DNA of 64,000 bases from Acanthopleuribacter pedis (GCF_017377855.1 NZ_JAFREP010000011.1:1-64000), one strand, 5' to 3'. Shown: positions 9,834 through 19,115, counted from the first letter of the stretch. Numbers and translations: made by a program. The notes: generated by a model from the letters alone, not told the origin.

Positions 9834-10160
9834 GCATCGTCATTAGAAAATAAAGAGGAGTTTCGAAGAGCCCTTCCTAGTATTTAAGTTCTTGAGAAAA
9901 CCTGTCAAATAATGCGGAGTCCTTGCTGGTGGCCGGTTGTCTGGGCTCCCCACCCCTACTTCTGAGGGAAAGTTGCCGGCGACCTTCAATCAATTCCGCC
10001 TGCTTGAGAGGGCGTTGCCTTCGACCCCAAAATTCGACTTAGGGATTTTTGAAACAAGCATCACTAGTCTAGACCGATTTGGACAATCACGGTAGAGTTG
10101 GGAATGTGCCCCGACAGTCATGCAAGACCCGAGCGGAGATTAAGAGAGGTAGGACAGTAT

Positions 10161-10703
10161 ATGAATGAAATCCATCCCAGCTTCGATTTGAGCATGGCCC
10201 CCAAGGATTTTGAGCTATGGGTGAAGCAGGTTCTCGAAAACGAGTTTTCAATTGAAAAATTTGAGGCAAAACACTTAGACAAAATACCTGGTCATGATGG
10301 AGTTTATGAAATCGATGTTTCTTGTCGATTCTCAATAGGCGATTTTGAATTTTTGATGTTGGTTGAGTGTAAACACCACAGACATCCTATTAAACGAGAA
10401 GTTGTTCAAACTTTGCATGCAAAAATGCAATCAGTTGGTGCTCAAAAAGGTATTGTTTTTACTACTTCTCGCTTTCAGGAAGGCGCAAAGACATACGCTG
10501 ATGCACATGGAATTGCACTTGTTACGGTTTGTGATGGGCGATTGGCACTATCCGCACGTTCACAAAATTTTGAAGCGAGCTATGCTCTCCTAGATAAGTT
10601 AGGAATGCCGCATATTTTTGCACGAACATTTCACTCTAATTTTATTTCAATGTTCAACGCAAAAGACACTCAGGGTGCCCTTAAGAAAGCTCTGAATCTT
10701 TAA
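10161..10703 (+). CDS. Mrr-like restriction endonuclease-fold protein
   Basis: I chose ATG 10161, preceded by AGAGAGGTAGGA, over an upstream TTG at 10098; the product is then 180 aa. DGVYEIDVSC, VECKHH and later GIVFTTSRFQEGA, followed by AHGIALVTV, match the Mrr_cat type of PD-(D/E)XK fold, with D-x(n)-ECK as the catalytic core. There is no separate DNA-binding winged helix as in full-length Mrr, so it is either a compact nuclease or part of a larger complex. It lies alone in the defence region, facing the GIY-YIG gene. A role in restriction of foreign DNA is inference from fold and location. Confidence 0.7.
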   Translation: MNEIHPSFDLSMAPKDFELWVKQVLENEFSIEKFEAKHLDKIPGHDGVYEIDVSCRFSIGDFEFLMLVECKHHRHPIKREVVQTLHAKMQSVGAQKGIVFTTSRFQEGAKTYADAHGIALVTVCDGRLALSARSQNFEASYALLDKLGMPHIFARTFHSNFISMFNAKDTQGALKKALNL

Positions 10704-10744
10704 ATTGAATTTCCGAAAACAATAGTCACATCATTAAATGACAG

Positions 10745-11170
10745 TTACTTCTTGAGAAAACTTTCAAAGCCTTGGACCGCAAAAAGACTTCTTTCATCAA
10801 CAGCATTTTGCATCCATGGGTACCTTGTCAATTTTGGAAGGTGTTCTTTTGTACTAATGACCTGGTTTTCAACGGCTAATTTAGCTCCATCGCGAATTGC
10901 CACTACTTGCCAAATGAATTCATAACACCATCCATCAAAACCATTACCCCAAACAGTATCTATTTTAATTATCTGCGGCTCCCTTCCTAGAGGTAGTACC
11001 TTTTTGAGCCATGGGGTAGTCAACTCTTCCCCACCTCTCCGCGCCGATGCAAGATGTTGCCTTAACCTTCTTTTTAAATCTATGCTCCGTCCGATGTACA
11101 CCCAAAGATCTTTTTCATCGTAATTGTAAAGGGCATAAATATTATGCTCTCTTCGTTTGTAGTCTTTCAA
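10745..11170 (-). CDS. GIY-YIG nuclease-fold protein
   Basis: The start is placed at TTG 11170, which follows AAGGAG with a 9-base spacer; a longer frame with a start at 11215 has no such signal. The 141-aa product begins with a few charged residues and then HNIYALYN, followed by WVYIGRSIDLKRRLRQHL. This is the GIY-YIG signature with its conserved downstream Arg and the QHL ending. The C-terminal half carries a conserved-looking FIWQ and a Glu in AVENQVIS that could be the metal ligand of the family. It converges on the Mrr-like gene, with only 41 bp between the stops. It may be a solitary defence or repair nuclease. Confidence 0.65.
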   Translation of the reverse strand: MKDYKRREHNIYALYNYDEKDLWVYIGRSIDLKRRLRQHLASARRGGEELTTPWLKKVLPLGREPQIIKIDTVWGNGFDGWCYEFIWQVVAIRDGAKLAVENQVISTKEHLPKLTRYPWMQNAVDERSLFAVQGFESFLKK

Positions 11171-11357
11171 AATATTACAACTCCTTTCACTTCGCATCCT
11201 GCCCGGTTTTATCAAAAACCTGATCTTGGTTGGATTATGTTCAACATAAGCGACATGTATCTGAAATTCAATCTCTTGGTGCTTTTTTTAAAATCGCCCG
11301 TCAGCGCTCGTTGGCACTTTCTAACTTTTGGAAATAAGTTGGTGTCTAACACGGCAT

Positions 11358-11876
11358 TCACTGTAATTTTTTCTTCAGTAATAACATCTGTTTTTCAATT
11401 CCATCTATTGCTACATCAAAAAAATCCACATTTGAATTCACGTAGTTCGAGGCAAAAGAGTCGGATTGATCAGATAAAAAGTTTGCTCGATGGATCTCCA
11501 TTTCATGAAATATTTCTTTAAAACTTTGCTGAATACTATCATCAAAATTTGGTAAATTATCGACAATAGCATTTTTTAAATTGCCAGCAAGCTCGAGAAG
11601 CTGTGTATACACAATAGGTGCTTCAATATCCCCTTTCTCCATATCAATCACGCCCTGGTTTACAATTCTTCTGGAATCAAGTATTTTTTTTCTTAACAAA
11701 CTCAGTTGTTCTAATTTTTGAGCTGAATCACTCAACCTAAACTTAAGCTTTTCAATGGCTCTCGCATTAACCCCGGCAAACAATGCTGTAAGCAATGAAA
11801 CGGCAAGAGCTAAAGTACTTATGACTGTGGGATCTATTTTCAAATCCTTATTTTCAAATTCAGGGTGTTGCTGCAT
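11358..11876 (-). CDS. Single-pass membrane protein with coiled coil, unknown function
   Basis: The product is 172 aa from ATG 11876 (a TTG at 11894 is also in frame). A short polar N-terminus is followed by a hydrophobic helix, TLALAVSLLTALFAG, and then a long charged helical region with heptad-like leucines (KLEQLSLLRKKI). No family was recognised. The layout of a membrane anchor plus cytoplasmic coiled coil is common among small proteins in defence islands, but nothing in the sequence proves such a role here. It is on the same strand as the GIY-YIG gene and 187 bp upstream of it, so the two could be co-transcribed. Confidence 0.55.
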   Translation of the reverse strand: MQQHPEFENKDLKIDPTVISTLALAVSLLTALFAGVNARAIEKLKFRLSDSAQKLEQLSLLRKKILDSRRIVNQGVIDMEKGDIEAPIVYTQLLELAGNLKNAIVDNLPNFDDSIQQSFKEIFHEMEIHRANFLSDQSDSFASNYVNSNVDFFDVAIDGIEKQMLLLKKKLQ

Positions 11877-12407
11877 TTCAGACTTTTGAGTCAATATTAC
11901 AGATCATGAGTTTCTGCACCTTGTTCACAAACCCTCCAAATTATTTCATATTCCTATTCGTTAGTTGGCTCGTCTCATTAGAAGATTGTTGTCAGTTTCA
12001 CCAAGCTTTCTTATAGAGCTTGCTGATCACATACCAACTTCTCGGCAAGAGTTGGTCCGTTGGTTCTTCATTTCGCTTTGGCTTCGGTTACATGTACCCT
12101 GTTTAAGATCAGGGTGTTTTACTTTGGCAACGAATAGAGAAGTGCGGTTAAGGTCTTGATATTTCCTTAATCCTATCAGAATGACTGCTTTCGATTCATC
12201 TTTTTCATTCGAAACCCTCGCCTCTGATAGTTATCCATTTATTGTTTCGTTTCGGACATCGAGTTTTTCAAGAGCAGCCTTTTCTTGCTGAAGCATTCTT
12301 GCCCAGAGATACGACCCAACTCTGGCCCCCATTGTTGAGATGCAGGCGGTTCTTGTTCAGTGGTGGCAATTCCGGTAGCCTTTCACCGATTTTTCCTTTT
12401 CTTCCTG
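11877..12407. other. Gene-free stretch
   Basis: No convincing frame was found in this 530-bp stretch. It separates the minus-strand membrane protein from the plus-strand unknown gene at 12408, so it may hold divergent promoters. No clear repeat or hairpin was seen. Confidence 0.4.
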
Positions 12408-12839
12408 ATGAGTACCCCTCCACTTCCACCCACAATCGAGACCAATGGAAAAAAGCGCCAGGGTATTTTGGCCTACAACGCCGCAATTCTGGATCACTAC
12501 ATTCTCCAGCTGAAGGTTCGAGAAAAATTCAGTGATGCGGAAGTCCAAGAAACCAGATGGATTCTCGAAACGTATGGCAACGACTACTTGATCCTCAATT
12601 GTGGAAGCATTATCGTGGAGGGAGCTATGGAGATCTGGCCGTTCGTTAGGTGGTTCCAGGAAAAAATGATCGGGAAGAAGCCAAGCAAAAAGTTTGTGCG
12701 CGATACCCTTCGGAAGTTCTTTCACTTCATCATTGATGACTTTTCGAAACTGGGCAACTCACCATACACTGAGTTCCTGAATGCCATGAAACCTCGTCGA
12801 TCACGAAACACCCGCAAGCGATCATTTGGTCAGGTCTGA
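12408..12839 (+). CDS. Hypothetical protein, 143 aa
   Basis: The frame starts at ATG 12408 with MSTPPLPPTIE; an upstream in-frame start at 12360 would add a hydrophobic stretch that looks accidental. The product is helical, basic at its C-terminus (RRSRNTRKRS) and has aromatic patches (EIWPFVRWFQEKM, KFFHFIIDDF). No family was recognised. It is the last gene before the repeat zone and keeps the lower GC of the defence region. No strong ribosome-binding site is visible. It could be a real small gene or a decayed one. Confidence 0.4.
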   Translation: MSTPPLPPTIETNGKKRQGILAYNAAILDHYILQLKVREKFSDAEVQETRWILETYGNDYLILNCGSIIVEGAMEIWPFVRWFQEKMIGKKPSKKFVRDTLRKFFHFIIDDFSKLGNSPYTEFLNAMKPRRSRNTRKRSFGQV

Positions 12840-13081
12840 CGAAGAGGATCGATGACGTATGTTGGAAATCTGTCCCCCATTTTTGAGTTGTCCTCGGGAT
12901 CAAACTAGCCAGATGGACCAATGTAAAAAACGCCCTTGCTAGAGTAAAGGTTTTGTAAGGCGGCCCGTTGTCGCCTATCTGTCGCAAGATCGAATGCCGA
13001 CGAAGCCAAATTTAATAATTCAAGATACATAGAAGACTGTTCAAGTGCTCCTTCAGAGCGCATGGCATGGTGGTGCTCGAA

Positions 13082-13128
13082 CCCAGCGTTGGCCAAAGGC
13101 ATGCTGCGCGCCTTTGGCCAACGCTGGG
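13082..13128. repeat. Perfect 19-bp inverted repeat (hairpin) with 9-nt loop
   Basis: Bases 13082-13100 and 13110-13128 are exact reverse complements, separated by nine bases. The sequence CCAGCGTTGGCCAAAGGC can form a long, stable stem. No T-run follows on either side, so it is not a typical terminator. It sits just left of the tandem array and overlaps the left arm of the larger inverted repeat. Confidence 0.8.
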
Positions 13129-13237
13129 CTGAAATCCGGCAGGGCTCCACCCTGCCACCGGGTGGCGGGCCGGCGTCCCCTGCCGGCTTGGGGATCGGCG
13201 GGGCGTGAACGGTGCAAGGCGTTTTCCAAAAATCGGT

Positions 13238-13475
13238 GCAAACTGGTTGGGACGGCGGCGAATCCATCGCGCTGCACAAATCGGCGCAAACCGGTTGGGA
13301 CGGCGGCGAGTCCATCGCGCTTCAAAAATCGGCGCAAACTGGTTGGGACGGCGGCGAATCCATCGTGCTGCAAAAATCATCGCAAACCGGGTGGGACGGT
13401 GGCGAATGCACCGCGGCGCAGATCGGTCCAAACCGGGTGGGACGCCGGCGTGCGAACCGGTGGCACGGCAACGCC
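13238..13475. repeat. 48-bp tandem repeat array, about 4-5 units
   Basis: Units begin with GCAAAC(C/T)GG at 13238, 13286, 13334 and 13382, spaced exactly 48 bp, with a fifth degenerate unit from 13428. On the plus strand the unit would encode a 16-residue repeat starting QTGWDGGES. On the minus strand it would give an Arg/Pro-rich repeat. There are no spacers, so it is not a CRISPR array. It is bracketed by inverted copies of an 18-bp sequence. Confidence 0.85.
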
Positions 13476-13846
13476 GTGCCGGATTTCAGCCCAGGGCGCG
13501 CACCCGGCGCGAAGCAGACGGGTGTGCACCCTGGGTCCGTATCGGTATTAAGAGGTACGCTGAAGGCGTACAGGAGCTACGCAACCAGGGTGACAAAAAG
13601 GTGTAAAGAAACCGGGTGACAGAAAGGTGAAAAGGGTTCTCGTCTTCGCATGGGTTGCCCCGTAGCAGTATTCCTTGGGAGAAATGCGGGTTCGTTCAAC
13701 CCTGGACGCGGATGCCGGCGGTCGCCCCAAATGTTAAGATGAGGAACCCTGTTCCGCCTTGAATACCCTTTCACCCTCTTTTTAAGCCGGGCGCCAATCC
13801 TATTCCATCACCCGTCCGGCTTTGCCCTCAATTTCAGGAGCATTCC

Positions 13847-14824
13847 TTGGCTGTCCCCCTTTTGAAATCACGCCGTTTTTGGAAGTGGTTCCTGCTTGCA
13901 CCGCTTTGCCTCACCGTTCTCGGGTTTCTGGGTTTGTGGGCTTGGCTGACCCCGCGCGGTCTGCCCCTTTTCGGGGAACCGCGCGACTACTTTATGGAAC
14001 GAAAAGGGACCGTCGCGGCGGCCCCCGCCGTCAAATCCATCGTTGAAGAAGGCAGGGCGCCCGTGAGCCACGTTCGCCTCGCCTCGGACAGTGGGCTGGT
14101 GGTTGACCTCGCCGTGCGTCGCCCCGAACATCGCCCGCAACAAGGCCTGCCACTGGTGTTGCTCGTCGGTGGCTACCGTACTGGAAAAAATGCGGTTCAC
14201 CTGGCCGCGGACGGCAACGGCATGGTTCTGGCCGCCATCGATTACCCGTTGCCGGGCGCACGAACATTAAAAGGGTTTCGCGCCGTCGCCGCTTTGCCGC
14301 AAATTCGCGGCGCCATCTACGATACCCCGCCCGCGCTGATGCTGGCCCTCGATTACCTGATCACCCTGCCCGAGGTCGACCCCGCGCGCATCGAGTTGGT
14401 GGGCGTTAGCATGGGCGCCCCACTGGTGTGCGTGGCCGGTGCCTTGGATGCCCGTTTCACCAGGGTGTGGGCGGTTCAAGGTGGGGGTGATCCCTTCGCC
14501 CTGTTCTACCATCTCCTCGAACGAAAAATTCCCAGCGCGCCGCCGCGCTACCTGGCGGCCCGGATCATTGAGCGGCTCTTGCTCACCATTTCCCCGGAGC
14601 GCTGGGTCGCCGAAATCAGCCCCAGACCCTTCGTTTTGGTCACCGCCGCGGACGATGAACGCATTCCCAAAAGCTGTGCCGATTTGGTGTTCGACAGCGC
14701 GCGCGAACCAAGGAAACGCATCGACTTGCCCGGCGAACACATCCAACCGGAGCACGGGGAAATGATTGATCGGCTGTTCCAAATGCTGCGCGATCACATG
14801 GAACCCCCCCCGTCACCCGAATAG
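13847..14824 (+). CDS. Membrane-anchored alpha/beta hydrolase
   Basis: The start is TTG 13847, with AGGAG six bases upstream. The 325-aa product has an N-terminal transmembrane helix (about residues 12-34). An alpha/beta-hydrolase core follows: LPLVLLVGGYRTG as the oxyanion strand, VGVSMGAP as the nucleophile elbow (Ser), VLVTAADDERIP as the acid strand, and a His near the C-terminus (ehiqpeHGE) as the candidate third triad member. It probably acts at the cytoplasmic membrane, facing the periplasm or cytoplasm. The substrate is unknown. It appears to be monocistronic. Confidence 0.7.
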   Translation: MAVPLLKSRRFWKWFLLAPLCLTVLGFLGLWAWLTPRGLPLFGEPRDYFMERKGTVAAAPAVKSIVEEGRAPVSHVRLASDSGLVVDLAVRRPEHRPQQGLPLVLLVGGYRTGKNAVHLAADGNGMVLAAIDYPLPGARTLKGFRAVAALPQIRGAIYDTPPALMLALDYLITLPEVDPARIELVGVSMGAPLVCVAGALDARFTRVWAVQGGGDPFALFYHLLERKIPSAPPRYLAARIIERLLLTISPERWVAEISPRPFVLVTAADDERIPKSCADLVFDSAREPRKRIDLPGEHIQPEHGEMIDRLFQMLRDHMEPPPSPE

Positions 14825-15128
14825 AAGGCCCGCTTTCGCCAATAGTGGTGATGGCTGTCCTCACGCCTTGGTCCCAACGCCTTGCTTTGGTGCTCCATCA
14901 GTCTTACCGTGGGGCGTAGGGCTCCCCGGTGCCTTGGCCCCACTTGGGCCATGGATGCGTGGTGGCATGCCAACCTGGTAAGGATCGAACCGCACATCGG
15001 CCTGATTGGATGGACCCTGTTCCCGCTATTCTTTCTGCTCGGTTCGCCTTCTGAAATTCCGGTTCACGCTTGGGTTGCACAAATCTAAGCCGGCGAAGGT
15101 GCCCCGGTATTTCGCGTTTGAACTTGGT
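14825..15128. other. Gene-free stretch between convergent genes
   Basis: About 300 bp between the stops of the hydrolase and the small secreted protein. No gene, clear terminator or repeat was identified. Confidence 0.4.
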
Positions 15129-15488
15129 TTAATGCTGCCAACACCGGCTCGAACCGAGTGACGCGGTTCGCTTACACCGTGATCCCTTTTTGGTACTCGC
15201 GGTGCATTGCCCTCGTGAAAGCGTGGGCGATGGGTCTTTTTGTGTTGCCTTTTCCGATTTAAAACAGACAGAACAAGGCGTAAAACCCAAATTTACAGCC
15301 TCTTGCTTCTTGTGTAGGATTCGGCTGCTTTTGAGGTAACGGCATCCGTCGGCATGGTATTTTTTCCCCGACTTTGTGACGAATACGACCTGGGCTTTGT
15401 CATTGGCCGGCGCTTCAGTCTCCTGAAAACCCAAAACCGGTAACGTCGCGCAAGCGAACAAGGCAATGAGAAAAGTGACGTGTGCCAT
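15129..15488 (-). CDS. Small secreted Cys-rich protein (YHxxxC...PCxxC plus DUF5763-like tail)
   Basis: The 119-aa product has a clear signal peptide (MAHVTFLIALFACATLPVLG) and is probably exported. The mature part carries KYHADGCRYLKSS and, about 20 residues on, GFTPCSVC, which is the pattern of small Cys2-type domains found next to nucleases and in Ada-like zinc sites. The last 30 residues, starting GQCTASTKKGSRCKR and ending CWQH, match the DUF5763-like Cys/His motif. Two Cys-based modules in a secreted protein suggest metal binding or disulfides. A function cannot be assigned. Confidence 0.65.
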   Translation of the reverse strand: MAHVTFLIALFACATLPVLGFQETEAPANDKAQVVFVTKSGKKYHADGCRYLKSSRILHKKQEAVNLGFTPCSVCFKSEKATQKDPSPTLSRGQCTASTKKGSRCKRTASLGSSRCWQH

Positions 15489-15956
15489 ATTGGTTTTCCT
15501 TGAGTTGGAACGGATCGCGAAACAGCCCCGCGCTTCTTAGGTTGAAGGCCTGCTTCATCTGTTACTTGCGAAAAGGAGATCGGTAACGGTTCAGGGAATG
15601 TTTCAAGAATCGAAAATGATGGCTTTTTACCGACGAATCAACGGGGTGCGCCTTCGTCAGATCCTCTTTCGTCACAGTTTTGTGGTGACAGGCAAGCGAA
15701 AGGGGTTGGATTTGATAGGCTTGTGGTTTGTGGGGGGCTCGTGGTGACAGGTGAGTGCAAGTGGTGCACCGAAGCCGGGGCAAAAAAAAAGCGAGGGATG
15801 GAACCCTCGCTGTGAATGGTGCTTGCAATCATTGAAAGGCGGAACGCCTGTCATTTGGGGATACGCCGCCGCGCAAAAAAACCCTGACACCCTTGTGAAA
15901 ATAAGTGGGCGCTCGGCGGTCGTGCTTTGGTTGCATACGGCCGTCGGGCGCGTTGG
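15489..15956. other. Gene-free stretch with terminator and one dispersed motif copy
   Basis: No credible gene was found. It contains the dispersed motif (GCGCTTCTTAGGTT, 15530-15543) and an intrinsic terminator facing left at 15782-15810. Confidence 0.5.
15782..15810 (-). terminator. Intrinsic terminator of the SBBP locus
   Basis: GCGAGGG at 15791-15797 pairs with CCCTCGC at 15804-15810. On the minus strand the stem is followed by a run of T (plus-strand A tract 15782-15790). It lies 147 bp beyond the minus-strand stop of the SBBP gene. Confidence 0.8.
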
Positions 15957-18679
15957 TTAGGGTTGGGGTGGGCAGGGAACGGGATCAACCACCTGAAGGT
16001 AGAGAAGATCGAGCACGTCGATGCGGCCGTCACCCGAGAGGTCGCCTTCAAAGGCTTGCCGCCAGAACGGGGCCAGATCGCGCAGATCCTGCACGTTTTG
16101 GCAGCCGTCGCCGTTGAAGTCGTCGAACCCGGGATGGGCCGCCACCAGCAGCCAGGCGCTTACCGTCACCTGGTCGGCACCCTCGGTGACGGTCACGTCC
16201 AGCCGCGTTGTTTCTTGCGGCGGCGGATCAACCGAAACCTGGTTGCCGCTTTCATTCAAGGTGGTTGCCGGGAAGGCGGTCCATTCGTATTGAGGATTTT
16301 GCAGCGAGCAGGTGCCGGCCACGGTGAAGGTCGGCACGGTATCGCCCAAGGTTTGTACGCGCGGCGTAACCCGCATGCCGGTTAACGTGTCCAGCGTGAT
16401 TTCTGTCGGCGTCGACACAAAGGTGCCGCGGGGGCCGGTGACCTCGCAACGGTAGACACCCGTCTCGGCCTCGGTCACCGTGAGCTGCAAGCTGCCGTTG
16501 ACGGCGCCGTCCAGCACGACCCCGTCCTTGGTCCATTGGGGCTCATGCTCGGATTGGCCGCCGTTGACGCGGTTAAGGTTGTTTGATCGCCGCTGCAAAC
16601 CGGCTGGGTCGCCGTTCCGACCGATACAATCGCGTCATCCAACAAGGAAACCGAAAGCGCGCTGGATTGGCCGATGCCACAACCGTTGACCGGGGCGACA
16701 CGGACGGTGCCGGCCTGGGCGCCGAAATCAACGGTGATGGTGTTTTCGCCGTCCCCGGCGACAATTGCGGCCCCGTCGGGCACTTTCCACAGGTAACCGG
16801 TCGCGCCGGGTACCTCGGGGATGGTGTAGGTGATGCCGGTGTCGTTGGGGCAAATCACCGTCCCGCCGGTCAGCACACCCGGTTGCGGCGGTGGCCGGTT
16901 GGTCACGGTAATGGTTTTGGTTTGGACCTCGCCGGGACCACAATGACTGACGGCAAACACCGCCAGGGTACCGCCCGTCGCACCGAAGGAGACCGTAATC
17001 GACGCGGTTCCCTGACCGCCGGTGATGGTGGCGTCCTCCGGTACGGTCCAGGTGTAGCTTTTGGCATCGTCGACGGCCGCGGCCTGAAACATCACGACAC
17101 CCTCGTCGACACAGACGGTGTCGGGACCCTCGATGCGTGCCGGTGCCGGGGGCTGGTTGAGGCAGACCATGCTTACAAAGGCGTCACTGGTGCCGCCCAG
17201 GGTGGTGTCGGCCGCGCCACCGATGGTGGGAAACAGCGATGAGTTGGTGGTGCCGACCAGGACCGCGTCTCTCGCGGGGGTCAGCGCCAGCGCGGCCGGC
17301 AGGTCATCGCGCTCGCCGCCCAGGTAGGTGCAATACCGCAGTTGGGTGCCGCCGGGGTCGAACTGGGCCAAAACAATATCCAGGCCGCCGTTGGCGGTTT
17401 GGTCGAAGGCGTTGTCCGTCACGGGGATGGCGTCGCCGCTGGAATGGCCCGCGACCGTCATGGTGCCGGTGTCGTCAACCGCGATGCCCACCCCGATGGT
17501 GTGCTCGCGGATGGTGCCGAAAAACGTGCTGTAGGACAGTTGGTCGGCGCTCGGGCTGAGACGGGCCAAAAACAAATCGGTTGAGCCCTGCCTTTCAGAG
17601 AAAAAGGCATTCGCGCTGACTGGGAAATTGAAGGATTCGGTGCTCCCGGTGATAAATATGTGGCAGGAAGCGTCCAGTGTCAGAGCCTCGGCCAAATCAA
17701 AACCACGACCACCTAAGAAGGTGGAAAAATTCAGAGCGGTGCCCGTTGGGTTCACGCCGGTTACAAAAACATCGGTGAAGCCGCTCCGCGTTTGCGAAAA
17801 GGCATTGCTCGTGACGGGATAGTTCGAGGAGCTCGTGTCGCCGGTCACCACGGCGTTCCCCGCCGCGTCGACGGCAACCGCTTTAGCCAGGTCGGCACTT
17901 TCGCCGCCGAGCAGGGTGGCGTAGGCCACGTTGCTGCCGGTGCTGTCAATCTTAACGAGGAAGGCGTCGCCGTTGTCGTTGTAGATTTCGCGGAAGGCGC
18001 CGGGTGTGGTGGGAAAGTTCGGTGATCGCGTTCGCCCCACCACATACAGGTTGCCGTCGGCGTCGAGGGCAAGGTCCTCGATGTGATCGTCCAATACCCC
18101 GCCCAGATAGCCGGCAAAGATCAATTGGCTGCCGCTTGGGTTCAGTTTGGCGACAAAGCCGTCCTCGCCGCCGCCAAAGGTTTGGTTGAAGGCACCGCTG
18201 GTGACGGGAAAACCGTCGCCCCGGCTCAGGCCCGCGAGGGCGACGTTGCCGGTTGCATCGACGGCGATCGCCAACCCGGTCTCGTCCGCGTCGCCACCGA
18301 TAAAGGTGGCATAGGCCAAATCACCATCAGCGTCGAATTTGGTGACAAACACATCGGTGCCGCCGCCGTGGGCAGTCCCGTGGACGCCGCTGGTGGTGGG
18401 AAAGTTGTCGGAGGCGGTGGTGCCCACAACGTAGACCGCACCGGAGGCGTCGACGACCACATCCGAGCCGGTATCCGGGCCGGACCCGCCCAGAAAGGTG
18501 GAGAACATCAGCGCCGAGCCGTCGTTGTTGAGTTTGGTGATCACCCCTTGTGTCGGGCGCCCTGTCGAACGACGGGTCCTTTGCTTTGACCCTTCACAGG
18601 TGGTACGCGCAAAAAAGAAACTCGGGCGCCGAAACAAAGACAAAAAATCCCCGAGGGTGCAAGCCGTGCCGCCTCGCAC
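15957..18679 (-). pseudogene. SBBP-repeat beta-propeller protein with PKD/Ig-like and dockerin-like C-terminus, frameshifted and 5'-truncated
   Basis: The upstream frame (to 16475) encodes seven SBBP-type repeats of about 65 residues (STFLGG... then FPTT...), followed by two PKD-like domains (YTWTVPEDA and YLWKVPDGA). The downstream frame (15957-16598) continues with an Ig-like domain (GVYRCEV) and ends in two EF-hand-like dockerin repeats, DFNGDGCQNVQDL and DLSGDGRIDVLDLL. The frames join near 16560-16595, consistent with a single-base indel. Upstream of about 18548 the frame runs into sequence with no propeller character and no signal peptide, so the 5' end also looks lost by rearrangement. 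SBBP proteins are usually exported. A sequencing error at the frameshift cannot be excluded. Confidence 0.75.
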
Positions 18680-19115
18680 AGGCGCTCCGGCTTATTGAAT
18701 CGCGGGTTAGGGGTTTCGAATGAAACCGAGGCGCGGATTTCGGCAAAGTACACAACGGAATGGGACTAGCCCGCATATCTCACAAGGCGTTCTGCTGCGG
18801 GGCAATCCATGCGATTACTTCGGTTACTTGATCGAGCAATACGCGACGTAGCGCTGCTACGCCGAAGGTCGGCCCCGCTCCGTTTGCGCTTGGTCGTAAT
18901 CTTCGTACTCACAAGGCTTTCAGCTTCTCGCGACGAATCCTCGTGAGAAATGCGGGCGAGGGTAGATGACCCTCGTCCCGGCCAGGTGGCGTTCGTCCTA
19001 AAACCCGAGGTTTCGTGCCCGACCTCGGTTAGCTTTGCCGCATGCGCCGTCGGCCTGTTCGCGGTTCCACCTTGTTAGGGCCGTTCGGCGCCGGCGCAAC
19101 ACCTTGGGAGGCATC
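18680..19115. other. Gene-free stretch containing the first MITE-like copy
   Basis: No gene was found. The main content is the palindromic element at 18767-18958. Its insertion neighbourhood adjoins the truncated end of the SBBP gene and the start of the esterase gene, whose promoter must lie here. Confidence 0.5.
18767..18958. mobile_element. MITE-like palindromic element, copy A
   Basis: About 190 bp with terminal inverted repeats: left GCCCGCATATCTCACAAGG, right CCTCGTGAGAAATGCGGGC, imperfect. The interior is also palindromic, with GTAGCGCTGCTAC near the centre (from 18848). The same interior words (CATGCGATTACTTCG, GTCGTAATCTTCGTACTC, CTTTCAGCTTCTCGCGACGAATCC) occur in copy B at 51500-51695. 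No reading frame is present, so it would need a transposase in trans. Confidence 0.75.

Larger units (their letters stand above)
12840..13846. other. Gene-free repeat zone
   Basis: About 1 kb with no credible gene. It contains a 19-bp inverted repeat (13082-13128), a 48-bp tandem repeat array (13238-13475) and an 18-bp inverted repeat pair bracketing the array (13124-13141 and 13477-13494). Several small GC hairpins (for example GGCACGG/CCGTGCC near 13465) lie at the edges. Reading frames are open across the array in several frames on both strands, which is expected of a repeat whose period is a multiple of three. Confidence 0.6.

Noticed and set aside
13238..13475. Possible CRISPR array
   Set aside because: The repeat units are contiguous with no unique spacers, and no cas genes are present.
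13012..13619. Overlapping long open frames on both strands across the 48-bp array
   Set aside because: All are explained by the repeat period being a multiple of three and by high GC. No ribosome-binding site or non-repeat domain supports any one of them.
16573..18025. Several open frames opposite the SBBP gene
   Set aside because: They are antisense shadows of a repetitive GC-rich gene, with no independent start or domain.
18559..18679. N-terminal extension of the SBBP frame
   Set aside because: Its sequence lacks a signal peptide and any propeller repeat, so it was not taken as the true start of the gene.
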